Positions 26,938-35,617 are shown, counted from the stretch's first letter. The stretch is 64,000 bases of DNA from Allobosea sp. 47.2.35 (GCF_024655635.1 NZ_JANLGI010000015.1:62001-126000), one strand, 5' to 3'. Numbers and translations: made by a program. Notes: a model not told the origin generated them from the letters alone.

Positions 26938-27357
26938 ATGCAGGCGATCCGGATTGCCATGGCGGCGATGCATCAGCGCAGCGAAGCGATCCCGCCGGTC
27001 AGCCCCGCGGTGGAATCGCTGGTCCGTCAGGTCATCGCGCAGATCGCCGACAAATGGACGATGCTGGTTCTGGAAGCGCTGGAGGAGCATGGCACGCTGC
27101 GCTTCACCGAGGTTGGGCGTATCGTCGGCGGCATCAGCCAGAAGATGCTGACCAAGACACTGCGCGAGATGGAGCGCGACGGGCTGGTGACCCGCACGGT
27201 CCATCCGGTGATCCCGCCGCATGTCGACTACACGCTGACCGAGTTGGGCCGCGAGCTCAGCGCCGCTTTCTGCGGGGTTTGGACCTGGGCCGAGACCTAT
27301 TACGCCGAGGTTTCGGCGGCGCGGAAAGCCTTCCGTGAGCGGGAAGGCGGCGCCTGA
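26938..27357 (+). CDS. HxlR family transcriptional regulator
   Basis: A 139-residue single-domain winged-helix regulator. The HxlR core is visible as I-x-D-K-W-T-M-L-V-L-E-A-L (about 37-49), then L-R-F-T-E-V-x-R-I-V-G-G-I-S-Q-K-M-L-T and V-x-Y-T-L-T-E-L-G. AGGAGA precedes the ATG at 26938. HxlR proteins sense electrophiles or redox change and often repress a neighbouring SDR or quinone reductase; the divergent SDR is the evident candidate. A CCATACGTACC stretch in the gap (about 26912-26922) could be its site. Confidence 0.9.
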   Translation: MQAIRIAMAAMHQRSEAIPPVSPAVESLVRQVIAQIADKWTMLVLEALEEHGTLRFTEVGRIVGGISQKMLTKTLREMERDGLVTRTVHPVIPPHVDYTLTELGRELSAAFCGVWTWAETYYAEVSAARKAFREREGGA

Positions 27358-27361
27358 CCGC

Positions 27362-27784
27362 TCACAAGTCCTTGGTCAGGTAGATCCGGGTCGCGCCGGG
27401 CGGCTTCGGGGCGATCTCGCCGAAAACCTGCCAGCCGAGCTTCTTGTAGAATTCCGGTGCCTGGAAGCTGATGGTGAAGAGCACGGCCTTGCTGCAGCCG
27501 CGCCGGCGCCCTTCCTCCTCGGCCATGGCAAGGATGCGGCTGCCGATGCCGGTGCCGCGCAGGCTTTTCGGCAAGTAGACGGTGTCGATGAAGAGCAGGC
27601 CGAGCGAGGTGCGCCCCGCGAGCCCGCCGATCGGCTCGCCCGTTTCCGGGTCGCTGATGCGAATCTGCAATTCTTGGCGATCGTGCCGGCCGATCGTCGC
27701 GTCGTTATAGTCTTTCAGGCCTTCGCCGAGCAGCTTGCGAAAGGCGTCGTCTTCGGCGTCGGTGAGGGTGATCTCGGGAGGCAT
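27362..27784 (-). CDS. GNAT family N-acetyltransferase
   Basis: A 140-residue single-domain acetyltransferase. The acetyl-CoA loop is R-G-T-G-I-G-S-R (about 80-87), with beta-4 D-T-V-Y-L-P just before it and the late F-Y-K-K-L-G-W-Q-V-F-G typical of GNAT ends. Substrate unknown. It is the last gene of a minus-strand run uvrD-orphan-hicB-GNAT and is 42 bp downstream of the HicB-like gene. It meets the HxlR gene tail to tail. Confidence 0.9.
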   Translation of the reverse strand: MPPEITLTDAEDDAFRKLLGEGLKDYNDATIGRHDRQELQIRISDPETGEPIGGLAGRTSLGLLFIDTVYLPKSLRGTGIGSRILAMAEEEGRRRGCSKAVLFTISFQAPEFYKKLGWQVFGEIAPKPPGATRIYLTKDL

Positions 27785-27826
27785 GGTCGGTCGTATCGTT
27801 GGAGCGGCGGCAGGGATGCGCTGCTT

Positions 27827-28114
27827 CTACTCCGCCGCCGGCTGCAACGATAGGCCGGGTGCCGGGATCAAGGCGATGGCATGCGCCGCCATGTCCGCAG
27901 AGGTCTCGGGATCACTGCGCAATTCGCTGGGAGTGCGAGCGTGGGGTGCCGGGCCGCCTTGGGCTTCGATCCAGAGTGCCACTGCCTCGGGAGCGTTGAG
28001 CAAGGCTTCATCCAGCGTATCGCCGGCCGCGAAGCAGCCGGGCAGATCGGGAAACCAGACGCCGACGGCATGGTCGGGGCCTGCATCCTCGATGATGGCG
28101 ACGTAATGGGTCAT
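27827..28114 (-). CDS. HicB-like antitoxin-fold protein without an adjacent HicA
   Basis: A 95-residue protein with the HicB partial RNase H-like fold: Y-V-A-I-I-E-D (about 4-10), then V-W-F-P-D-L-P-G-C-F-A-A-G-D-T-L-D-E-A (19-37) and A-L-W-I-E. The C-terminal part is Pro/Ala-rich and has no obvious helix-turn-helix or RHH domain. HicB normally neutralises the small mRNA interferase HicA (about 60 residues, double-stranded-RNA-binding fold). No HicA-like frame lies on either side. The ATG directly follows the TAA of the unknown upstream gene, so the two are almost certainly co-translated. Confidence 0.8.
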   Translation of the reverse strand: MTHYVAIIEDAGPDHAVGVWFPDLPGCFAAGDTLDEALLNAPEAVALWIEAQGGPAPHARTPSELRSDPETSADMAAHAIALIPAPGLSLQPAAE

Positions 28115-28759
28115 TTAATTGTTGAACAGTTCGGGGAATTCCCCTGCATTTCCCATGCGAAGTTTCTCCAAAAGTACGTCAGCGCGCCTGCCTTCCTCAT
28201 GGGTCGCCAAGTCGAGATATATATTTTCTCCGACAGAATTTTTTGCAAAGATGATCCAGTCTCCAGTCATGCGGCGGGCCGCTGACCGATCTTCTAGGCC
28301 ACCTATTACAATGCGGTGTGCGATGGCTCCTGGCCAAATTGATGGTTGCTCACCGCAATCCTTCATGGCTTCTGTGATCATGTTATTTAGATCGGCGTTT
28401 CCGTTGCGCCCGAGGTTCCAGCGTTCGCCAAAATTGCGAATGATATGCCTCGATGAGTAGAAGTGCTTATGCCACAGTCCCTTAAGCGCGCCTCTTTTAA
28501 AGATCGTTGCCGCTTTTGTGATCCCCGGCGGGCGTAGCCCTTCCAGCGAGTCTATCTCGTCGAAAACATCCCTGGCTTCGCCGTAAACTTTCTCCAAGTT
28601 AGCTAAACGTAGGCAGAACGCTAGGCTCAGGCGGCTCCAATACGGCGCGTCGTTTGCGATGTAGCGTTTGATCGTATCGATCTCACAAACATCGAGACTA
28701 AATTGAACCATGTCGGATTGCTGCTCGGGCGATCCGACATCATCCGACATTTTGTTCAC
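28115..28759 (-). CDS. unknown 214-residue protein, AT-richer than its surroundings
   Basis: I do not recognise this family. The N-terminal half looks helical (I-K-R-Y-I-A-N-D-A-P-Y-W-S-R-L-S-L-A-F). The middle is basic and aromatic (I-F-K-R-G-A-L-K-G-L-W-H-K-H-F-Y-S-S-R-H). The C-terminal part reads like beta strands (G-D-W-I-I-F-A-K-N-S-V-G-E-N-I-Y-L-D-L-A-T-H-E-E-G). Base composition drops to roughly half G+C, against about two thirds around it, suggesting transfer. The GTG start overlaps the uvrD stop (GTGA); an ATG three codons later is possible. The stop abuts the HicB-like ATG. A toxin-like or mobile accessory role is inference from context only. Confidence 0.7.
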   Translation of the reverse strand: MNKMSDDVGSPEQQSDMVQFSLDVCEIDTIKRYIANDAPYWSRLSLAFCLRLANLEKVYGEARDVFDEIDSLEGLRPPGITKAATIFKRGALKGLWHKHFYSSRHIIRNFGERWNLGRNGNADLNNMITEAMKDCGEQPSIWPGAIAHRIVIGGLEDRSAARRMTGDWIIFAKNSVGENIYLDLATHEEGRRADVLLEKLRMGNAGEFPELFNN

Positions 28760-31131
28760 CCGGCCTTCTGCACGAAGCTATCCAGCACCATCTTCCGGCC
28801 GGCCTTGTCGAAATCGACCGTCAGCTTGTTGCCGTCGACGCTGGCGACCGAGCCGGGGCCGAACTTGACGTGGAAGACGCGGGCGCCCTCGCCATAGGCG
28901 GATTCGCCTGAGGATTTCGCCGTCAGCTCGCCCTCGATTAGGAGCGGGCCACGCTGGCGGGAGGAGCCGCCGAAATTGCCCTGGCCGAAGCCACGGCCGC
29001 CTTCGGAGAAGCCACCGCCGCTGTTTTTCGCCCGGTTCTCCTGCGCGCGCTGCCAGCCCGGCGTGTTGTAGGTCGAGCCGAAGCTTTCCATCCGGTCGAA
29101 GCGCGAGGCGCCGTAGCCGCCCTGCGAGTAGCTGGTCGGGGCCTGCTCGACCTCGACATGCTCCTCCGGCAATTCGTCGATGAAGCGGGAGGGCAGGCTG
29201 GTCTGCCAGAGGCCGTGAATGCGCCGGTTCGAGGCGAAATAGAGCTTCAGCTTCTTGCGGGCGCGGGTGAGGCCGACATGGGCGAGCCGGCGCTCTTCCT
29301 CAAGGCCTGCGCGGCCGCTTTCGTCGAGGGCGCGCTGGTTCGGGAACAGGCCTTCCTCCCAGCCGGGCAGGAAGACCGTGTCGAATTCGAGCCCCTTGGC
29401 GGCGTGCAGCGTCATGATCGAGACGCGGGCCTCGGCCTCGCCATCGGCGACATCCATCACCAGCGAGACGTGTTCGAGGAAGGCCGGCAGGTCGGGGAAT
29501 TCGTCGAGCGAGCGGACCAGTTCCTTGAGGTTTTCGAGGCGCCCGGCGGCATCGGCCGAGCGATCCTTCTTCCACATCTCGGTGTAGCCGGATTCCTCCA
29601 GCACCAGCTCGGCCAACTCGCCCTGAGGCATGTGCTCGGCGCGTTTCGACCAGCGGCCGAAGGCCTCGACCAGCTCGCGCAGGGCCGTGCGGGCCTTGGG
29701 TTTCAACTCGTCGCTCTCGACCGCGGCGCGAGCCGACTGCATCAGCGAGAAGCCGGTGGCGCGGGCGTGATTGTGGAGGAGCTGGACGGTGGCGTCGCCA
29801 AGGCCGCGCTTGGGCACGTTGACGATGCGCTCGAAGGCGAGATCGTCTGTCGGCGACACCACGCAGCGCAGATAGGCGAGCGCATCGCGGATTTCGGCGC
29901 GCTCGTAGAAGCGCGGGCCGCCGATGACGCGATAGGGCACGCCGGCCTGGACGAAGCGCTCTTCGATCTCGCGCATCTGGGCGGAGATGCGCACGAGCAC
30001 CGCGACTTCGGCGAGATTGTATTTCTTCGCCTGCATCGCCTCGATCTCGTCGGAGATCAGGCGGGCCTCCTCCTGGCTGTCCCAGGCGCCGGTGATGGTG
30101 ACCTTCTCGCCGAGCGCGTCCTCGGTGCGCAGCGTCTTGCCGAGGCGGCCCTCGTTGCGGGCGATCAGCTTCGAGGCGGTGGCGAGGATATGGCCGGTCG
30201 AGCGGTAGTTGCGCTCCAGCCGGATCACGGTCGCGCCGGGAAAATCGTGCTCGAAGCGCAGGATGTTGTCGACCTCGGCGCCGCGCCAGCCATAGATCGA
30301 TTGGTCGTCGTCGCCGACGCAGCAGATGTTGCGGCGGCCCTGGGCCAGCAGGCGCAGCCAGAGATATTGCGCGGTGTTGGTGTCCTGGTACTCGTCGACG
30401 AGGATGTAGCGGAAGCGGTCGTGATAGGTCTGGAGCACGTCCGGATAGTCGCGGAACAGCGTCAGGCAGTGCAGCAGCAGATCGCCGAAATCGACGGCGT
30501 TCAGCGCGGTCAAGCGCTCCTGATAGGCGGCGTAGAGCTTGCCGCCCTTGCCGTTGGCGAAGACGGCGGCCTCGCCATGCGGAACGTCCTTGGGCGCCAG
30601 ACCGCGGTTCTTCCAGCTATCGATGAAGCCCGCCAGCATGCGGCCGGGCCAGCGCTTCTCGTCGATGCCCTCGGCCTGGATCACCTGCTTCATCAGGCGG
30701 ATCTGGTCGTCGGTGTCTAGGATGGTGAAGTCGCTGCGCAGGTCGAGCAGTTCGGCATGGCGGCGCAGCAGCTTCGCGGAGATCGAATGGAAAGTGCCGA
30801 GCCAGGGCATGCCCTCGGCGACCGGGCCGACGAGATGGGCGACGCGCTCCTTCATCTCGCGCGCCGCCTTGTTGGTGAAGGTCACGGCGAGGATCTGCGA
30901 GGGATAGGCGCGGCTGGTCGAGATCAGGTGGCCGATGCGGGTGGTCAGCACGCGGGTCTTGCCGGTGCCCGCGCCGGCCAGCACGAGTACAGGACCTTCC
31001 GTCGCCTCGACCGCCTGGCGCTGCTCCGGGTTCAGCCCCGCGAGATAGCCGGCCGCCGGCTGCGCGGCTGCGCGCGCGGCGAGGCCGCCGGGGCGGGGCG
31101 GAGGAGCGGAAAAGGGGTCTGCGTCGGACAA
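28756..31131 (-). CDS. uvrD: UvrD/PcrA-type ATP-dependent DNA helicase
   Basis: A 791-residue superfamily 1A 3'-5' helicase for nucleotide-excision and mismatch repair and for removing stalled polymerase or RecA. Visible motifs are the Q motif L-N-P-E-Q-R-Q-A-V (about 34-42), Walker A A-G-A-G-T-G-K-T, D-E-Y-Q-D-T-N (motif II), G-D-D-D-Q-S-I-Y-G-W-R-G-A (III) and the late V-G-L-T-R-A-R-K-K-L (VI). The Gly-rich linker and C-terminal Tudor-like piece (V-F-H-V-K-F-G-P-G-S-V) are those of PcrA/UvrD. The only plausible start is a TTG at 31129-31131 with a weak ribosome-binding site. Its 3' end overlaps the unknown gene by 4 bp. Confidence 0.95.
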   Translation of the reverse strand: MSDADPFSAPPPRPGGLAARAAAQPAAGYLAGLNPEQRQAVEATEGPVLVLAGAGTGKTRVLTTRIGHLISTSRAYPSQILAVTFTNKAAREMKERVAHLVGPVAEGMPWLGTFHSISAKLLRRHAELLDLRSDFTILDTDDQIRLMKQVIQAEGIDEKRWPGRMLAGFIDSWKNRGLAPKDVPHGEAAVFANGKGGKLYAAYQERLTALNAVDFGDLLLHCLTLFRDYPDVLQTYHDRFRYILVDEYQDTNTAQYLWLRLLAQGRRNICCVGDDDQSIYGWRGAEVDNILRFEHDFPGATVIRLERNYRSTGHILATASKLIARNEGRLGKTLRTEDALGEKVTITGAWDSQEEARLISDEIEAMQAKKYNLAEVAVLVRISAQMREIEERFVQAGVPYRVIGGPRFYERAEIRDALAYLRCVVSPTDDLAFERIVNVPKRGLGDATVQLLHNHARATGFSLMQSARAAVESDELKPKARTALRELVEAFGRWSKRAEHMPQGELAELVLEESGYTEMWKKDRSADAAGRLENLKELVRSLDEFPDLPAFLEHVSLVMDVADGEAEARVSIMTLHAAKGLEFDTVFLPGWEEGLFPNQRALDESGRAGLEEERRLAHVGLTRARKKLKLYFASNRRIHGLWQTSLPSRFIDELPEEHVEVEQAPTSYSQGGYGASRFDRMESFGSTYNTPGWQRAQENRAKNSGGGFSEGGRGFGQGNFGGSSRQRGPLLIEGELTAKSSGESAYGEGARVFHVKFGPGSVASVDGNKLTVDFDKAGRKMVLDSFVQKAG

Positions 31132-31246
31132 GGGTGTGCAGTGCTCGTGCGTGATTCGTTCTCCGGCGAATATAGGGCGTCGCTGTCAGGATTGCGCCCT
31201 GCCGGAGCGATCATTTTATATCCCGTTCCACAGGGAGGTGGCAGCA

Positions 31247-32893
31247 ATGACCGGACAGGGCGGAGCAGAGCGCTGGGAGGTCAGCAACCAGGTGCCGGTG
31301 CTGGCTGGTTACGACGCCTTCGCCGCCGATCCGGTGCTGCCCGGGATCGTCGCGGCCTTCGGCGCCGATTGGGCGCGCGAGCGACTGCATGAGGCGGGGC
31401 GGACGGTCGGTTCGGCTGATGTGCAGGAGCTGGCTTATCTCGCGAACCGCTACGCGCCCGAACTCAAGGCCTTCGACCGCTTCGGCAACCGCATCGACGA
31501 GATCGCCTTCCATCCAGCGTGGCATGAGTTGATGGGGCTCGCCATCGGGCAGGAGACGCATGCGCTCGCCTGGAACCGGCCCGAGCCCGGCGCGCAAGTG
31601 GCGCGGGCCGCCCTGCAATATCTCTGGTACGGGGCGGAGAGCGGCATCTGCTGCCCGATCAGCATGACCTATGCTGCCGTGCCCGTGCTGAAGCAGGATG
31701 CCGCGCTGTGGAGGCAGTGGGGCTCGCTCGTCACCTCCAATCGCTACGATCCGCGGCAAGGGCCGGCCCATCTCAAGACGGGCGCGACCGTCGGTACGGC
31801 GATGACGGAGACGCAAGGCGGCTCGGATCTGCGCCAGACGCAAACGGTGGCCGAAGACAATCGCGACGGGACATGGTCGCTGCACGGGCGGAAATGGTTC
31901 TTCTCGGTGCCGCATTCCGACGTCTTCCTGACGCTGGCGCGGACGGACGAGGGTATCTCCTGCTTCGTCGTGCCGGGCTGGCTGCCGGATGGAGCGCGCA
32001 ACGGCGTCGCGATCCAGCGGCTCAAGGACAAGGTCGGCAACCGTTCGAATGCCTCCTCCGAGGTCGAGTTTCGGGGTGCCATCGGTCATCTCATCGGCGA
32101 GCCGGGGCGCGGTATCCGCACCGGCCTGTCGATGAATCACAATTCGCGGCTCGATATCGCGGCGGCATCGTCCGGGTTGATGCGGATGGCGGTTTCGCTC
32201 GCGGCGCATCACGCGCAGCATCGCCGCGCCTTCCAGAAGGCGCTGATCGACCAGCCGATCATGCAGAACGTGCTGGCCGATATCGCTATCGAAGCGGAGG
32301 CTGCGGCCTGGCTCGCTTTCCGGCTCTTCGCAGCGCTCGACCGGCAGGAGGCGTCGGGAAGCGAGCGTTTGCTGGCGCGGGTCGGCGCACCGATCGCGAA
32401 ATACTGGATCACACGGCGTGCGCCTGCCGTCGTCACCGAGGCACTGGAATGCCATGGCGGCAACGGATTCATCGAGGAGAACCCGATGGCGCGACTCTAT
32501 CGGGAGGCGCCGCTCAATGCGATCTGGGAGGGCTCGGGTAACGTCATCTGCCTCGACGTGCTGCGCTCGCTGGCGCGGGGGGAGGGGGCAGTCGACGTGC
32601 TGCGGGCGGAGCTGATGGCGGCTGCTGGCGCGGACAGGCGCTATGATGCGGCGCTGAAGCGGCTGGAGGGCGCATTGCCGGAGATGATGCGCAACGAGGG
32701 GCAGGCGCGGAGGCTGACGGAGAAACTGGCGCTGATGCTGCAAGGCTCGCTGCTGCTGCGCTTTGCGCCGGGTGCTGTGGCAGATGCGTTCATCGCGACG
32801 CGGCTGGATGGTGGCTGGTCGGGGCAGTTCGGCGATCTGCCGACGATGGTGGATGCGGCAGCGCTGGCGCGAAGGGCGGTGCCCGCTGTCTGA
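31247..32893 (+). CDS. aidB: AidB-like acyl-CoA dehydrogenase family protein
   Basis: A 548-residue flavoprotein matching AidB, the adaptive-response protein tied to alkylation protection, rather than a beta-oxidation enzyme (about 380). Early N-Q-V-P-V-L-A-G-Y-D is the AidB opening. M-T-E-T-Q-G-G-S-D-L-R (about 185-195) and the G-K/H-G-R-K-W-F-F-S stretch are flavin-contact segments. E-C-H-G-G-N-G-F-I-E-E-N and W-E-G-S-G-N-V follow, then an extra C-terminal DNA-binding-like domain. AGGGAGG precedes the ATG. No ada or alkB gene is adjacent, so inducibility is unproven. Confidence 0.88.
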   Translation: MTGQGGAERWEVSNQVPVLAGYDAFAADPVLPGIVAAFGADWARERLHEAGRTVGSADVQELAYLANRYAPELKAFDRFGNRIDEIAFHPAWHELMGLAIGQETHALAWNRPEPGAQVARAALQYLWYGAESGICCPISMTYAAVPVLKQDAALWRQWGSLVTSNRYDPRQGPAHLKTGATVGTAMTETQGGSDLRQTQTVAEDNRDGTWSLHGRKWFFSVPHSDVFLTLARTDEGISCFVVPGWLPDGARNGVAIQRLKDKVGNRSNASSEVEFRGAIGHLIGEPGRGIRTGLSMNHNSRLDIAAASSGLMRMAVSLAAHHAQHRRAFQKALIDQPIMQNVLADIAIEAEAAAWLAFRLFAALDRQEASGSERLLARVGAPIAKYWITRRAPAVVTEALECHGGNGFIEENPMARLYREAPLNAIWEGSGNVICLDVLRSLARGEGAVDVLRAELMAAAGADRRYDAALKRLEGALPEMMRNEGQARRLTEKLALMLQGSLLLRFAPGAVADAFIATRLDGGWSGQFGDLPTMVDAAALARRAVPAV

Positions 32894-32900
32894 CGCGTCT

Positions 32901-32976
32901 TGCCCGGGCTTGACCCGGGCATCTCTTCATCGCTTTTCCGTCACGAGATGCTCGGGTCAAGCCCGAGCATGACGGG
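32901..32976. repeat. inverted repeat element between aidB and msrB
   Basis: Two palindromic units, TGCCCGGGCTTGACCCGGGC (from 32901) and GCTCGGGTCAAGCCCGAGCA (32950-32969), lie in inverted order around a 20-bp AT-richer centre. ATCTC/GAGAT extend the pairing. It sits between convergent genes and could serve as a bidirectional terminator; the same word type recurs in many alphaproteobacterial genomes. Confidence 0.75.
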
Positions 32977-32982
32977 TGTGCC

Positions 32983-33423
32983 TCAAGCCGCTTCCGGCTC
33001 GAAATTCATCGCCTCGCCGTTGATGCAGTAGCGCAGGCCGGTGGGAGGCGGGCCGTCCGGGAAGACATGGCCGAGATGGCCGCCGCAATTGGCGCAGTGG
33101 ACCTCGACGCGGAGCATGCCGTAGCTGCGGTCCTCGGTGGTGCCGACAGAACCCTCCAACGGCTGGTCGAAGCTCGGCCAGCCGGTGCCGCTCTCGAACT
33201 TCTTGCCAGACTTGAACAGCTTCTGGTCGCAGCCGGCGCAGGAGAAGGTGCCGGCGCGCTTCTCGTAGTTCAGCGCGCAGGAGCCGGCCCGCTCGGTGCC
33301 GTGGCCGCGCAGGATGCGATACTGCTCCGGTGTCAGGCGTGCGCGCCATTCGGCGTCCGTGAGCTGGAAGGGGAAGCTCTCGTCCTGCTTCTTCTCGGCT
33401 CCGAACATGCTCATCAGACCCAT
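32983..33423 (-). CDS. msrB: peptide-methionine (R)-S-oxide reductase
   Basis: A 146-residue MsrB that reduces the R-form of oxidised methionine, cytoplasmic here (no signal peptide). Zinc-binding pairs C-A-G-C (about 62-65) and C-A-N-C (about 109-112) are present. H-L-G-H-V-F-P-D-G-P follows, and R-Y-C-I-N-G-E-A carries the catalytic Cys (about 132). The resolving Cys seen in some MsrBs is not obvious. GGAAGGAG precedes the ATG (33421-33423). It is not fused to MsrA. Confidence 0.95.
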   Translation of the reverse strand: MGLMSMFGAEKKQDESFPFQLTDAEWRARLTPEQYRILRGHGTERAGSCALNYEKRAGTFSCAGCDQKLFKSGKKFESGTGWPSFDQPLEGSVGTTEDRSYGMLRVEVHCANCGGHLGHVFPDGPPPTGLRYCINGEAMNFEPEAA

Positions 33424-33611
33424 CGCGATCTCCTTCCTGGCGGGAGCGCCTCATCGGCTTTCGTGCCGCCAATATGGGGCTTCGCGTGCGGAATTTCAGC
33501 CCCGCCGATCTCCGGTCGTTTCACGATGCCGTGGCAATCGCTGCAGCATCGTCACCGGACCGTCACGCGACTCCTCTAGCAGCCCGGCCACCCGCAAAGG
33601 GAGGAAAGCCG

Positions 33612-34877
33612 GTGACGGAACAAGCGACGCAAACGGCACGCGCGGCCCGCCGCATGACGAGTTCGGGCCTGGGACAGGCCGTCCGGCGCAGCAAGACGCT
33701 CTCCAAGGCCGGCCTGCTGGAATGGCTGTTCGCCCGCGCTTTCTCCGGGCTGGTCTATCCGCAGATCTGGGAGGATCCGGTCGTCGACATGGCGGCGCTG
33801 CAGCTCAAGGCCGGCGACCATGTCGTCGCGATCGCGTCCGGTTCCTGCAACATCCTGTCCTATCTGACGGCGGCGCCGATCAAGGTCAGCGCGGTCGATC
33901 TCAATGCTACCCATATCGCTCTGGGGCGGCTGAAGCTCGCGGCGCTGGCGCGGATGGAGAGGCAGGATGATTTCCTGCGCTTCTTCGGCCGGGCCAATGA
34001 GAACGCCAATGTCGCGCTCTACGATCGCGAGATCGCCGAGCATCTCGATGCCGTTTCGCGCGGCTATTGGGAGGGTCGGGGATTGAACGGGCGGCGCCGG
34101 ATCAATCTCTTCGCGAGGGGATTCCATCGCTATGGCCTGCTCGGGCGCTTCATCGGGACCGGCCATGTGCTGGCGCGATTGCTCGGCGGCAATCCCAAGG
34201 CGATGCTGGCGGCGCGCGACCTGGCCGAGCAGCGGGCTCTCTACGACAGGCATCTCGCACCCGTCTTCGAGCGCAAGCTGGTGCGCTGGCTCGTGCGCCA
34301 GCCGGCCTCGCTCTATGGGCTCGGCATCCCTCCGGCGCAATACAAGGCGCTGGCCGCCGATGGCGAGGACGGCATCCTGGGTGCGCTGAAATTGCGGCTG
34401 GAGCGTCTCGCTTGCGATTTCGACCTGAAGGACAATTATTTCGCCCAGCAGGCGTTCGGCCGGCGTTATGGCGAAGGGCCGGATGCGGCCTTCCCGCCCT
34501 ATCTCCAGAAGCAGCATTTCGCGGCGGTGAAGGAACGCGCTCCGAAGGTTTCCTATCGCCAGAGCGCGGTTACGGCCTTCCTGGAAGACCAGCCGGCGGA
34601 GAGCTGCGACGCCTATGTGCTGCTCGACGCGCAGGACTGGATGAACGATGCCGATCTGACGGCACTGTGGTCGCAGATCACGCGGACGGCCCGGCCGGGC
34701 GCGCGGGTGATCTTCCGCACCGCCGCCGATGAGCGCCTGCTGCCGGGAAGGGTGCCAGCGGCGATCCTCGACCAGTGGCACTACGAGGACGAGAAGAGCC
34801 GCGAGCTCTGCCGGCAGGATCGCTCGGCGATCTATGGCGGCTTCCATCTCTATGTCCTGAAGGGGGTGGCACAGTGA
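33612..34877 (+). CDS. btaA: BtaA-type S-adenosylmethionine:diacylglycerol 3-amino-3-carboxypropyltransferase
   Basis: A 421-residue protein of the DUF3419/BtaA family, close to the known Rhodobacter BtaA (about 413). It transfers the aminocarboxypropyl group of SAM to diacylglycerol to make diacylglyceryl-homoserine. Seen: Y-P-Q-I-W-E-D-P, a SAM-binding-like loop I-A-S-G-S-C-N-I-L-S-Y-L (about 81-92), D-L-N-A-T-H, and a late L-L-D-A-Q-D-W-M. I start at the GTG at 33612, which has AGGGAGG 9 nt upstream; the frame is open to 33474 but that stretch lacks conserved features. It overlaps btaB by 4 bp, and the pair is the evidence for the pathway. Confidence 0.9.
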   Translation: MTEQATQTARAARRMTSSGLGQAVRRSKTLSKAGLLEWLFARAFSGLVYPQIWEDPVVDMAALQLKAGDHVVAIASGSCNILSYLTAAPIKVSAVDLNATHIALGRLKLAALARMERQDDFLRFFGRANENANVALYDREIAEHLDAVSRGYWEGRGLNGRRRINLFARGFHRYGLLGRFIGTGHVLARLLGGNPKAMLAARDLAEQRALYDRHLAPVFERKLVRWLVRQPASLYGLGIPPAQYKALAADGEDGILGALKLRLERLACDFDLKDNYFAQQAFGRRYGEGPDAAFPPYLQKQHFAAVKERAPKVSYRQSAVTAFLEDQPAESCDAYVLLDAQDWMNDADLTALWSQITRTARPGARVIFRTAADERLLPGRVPAAILDQWHYEDEKSRELCRQDRSAIYGGFHLYVLKGVAQ

Positions 34878-35557
34878 GCGCGGCCGAGGCGCCGGCCGGC
34901 TCCGCCGCCGGGCTGATGGACCGGATCTATCGGCACCAGCGCCATATCTACAATGCCAGCCGCAAATTCTATCTGCTCGGCCGCGACCAGCTCATCGATG
35001 GGTTGCAACCGCCCAAGGGCGGGAGCGTGCTGGAGATCGGCTGCGGCACCGGGCGCAATCTGATCCGGATCGCGCAGCGCTATCCGGACTGCGCCTGCCA
35101 TGGACTCGACGTCTCCAGCGCGATGCTGGCGACGGCGCAGGGCTCGGTTGCGAAGGCGGGGCTACAGAGGCGGATCAGGCTCGCGCAGGCGGATGCCACC
35201 GGCTTCGATCCGCAGGCTCTGTTCGATCGCGCCGGCTTCGATCGGATCGTGATCTCCTATGCGCTTTCGATGATCCCGCCCTGGCAGGGCGTCGTCGCCG
35301 AGGCCTTGCGCCAGCTTTGCCCCGATGGCTCGCTGCATGTCGTCGATTTCGGCGATCAGGCCGGATTGCCGGCGCCGTTCAAGGTTGTGCTGCTGCGCTG
35401 GCTCGCGCTGTTCCATGTGACGCCGCGCGAGAATTTGCCTGAGGTCGTGCGGGCGATGTCTGAGGCCGCTGGGGCCGATTGCCGGGTCGGTGCGCCCTAT
35501 CGCGGCTATGCGGTTCATGCGGTGGCGACGCGGCGTAGCGGCGCGCCAGGCTTTTGA
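34874..35557 (+). CDS. btaB: BtaB-type N-methyltransferase of betaine lipid synthesis
   Basis: A 227-residue class I methyltransferase that adds three methyls to diacylglyceryl-homoserine to give the phosphorus-free betaine lipid DGTS. The opening M-D-R-I-Y-R-H-Q-R-H-I-Y-N is characteristic of BtaB. Motif I is V-L-E-I-G-C-G-T-G-R-N-L, then G-L-D-V-S and a late V-D-F-G-D-Q. GTG start overlapping the btaA stop (GTGA) shows coupling. Betaine lipids replace phosphatidylcholine under phosphate limitation in related species. No Pho box was identified in the 188-bp upstream gap by eye. Confidence 0.9.
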   Translation: MSAAEAPAGSAAGLMDRIYRHQRHIYNASRKFYLLGRDQLIDGLQPPKGGSVLEIGCGTGRNLIRIAQRYPDCACHGLDVSSAMLATAQGSVAKAGLQRRIRLAQADATGFDPQALFDRAGFDRIVISYALSMIPPWQGVVAEALRQLCPDGSLHVVDFGDQAGLPAPFKVVLLRWLALFHVTPRENLPEVVRAMSEAAGADCRVGAPYRGYAVHAVATRRSGAPGF

Positions 35558-35561
35558 TCTT

Positions 35562-35610
35562 CCATCGGCTTCGCCCGAAAACCGCGGGCCACTTTTCGGG
35601 CCGATGCTCT
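35562..35610. repeat. interspersed palindromic repeat, copy 3
   Basis: The arms CATCGG...CCCGAAAA and CACTTTTCGGG...CCGATG match the copies at 8137-8182 and 11951-12000; the ending GATGCTCTAG is shared with the second. It begins 4 bp after the btaB stop and ends 8 bp before the ion-channel ATG, so it forms nearly the whole intergenic gap. Confidence 0.8.
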
Positions 35611-35617
35611 AGCGCCT

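Noticed and set aside
27827-28114. A complete HicA-HicB toxin-antitoxin pair
   Set aside because: No HicA-like frame of about 60 residues exists on either side; only the HicB-like member is supported.
33474-33611. A longer N terminus for btaA
   Set aside because: The extra 46 codons show no conserved features, while the GTG at 33612 has a strong AGGGAGG and gives the family's usual length.
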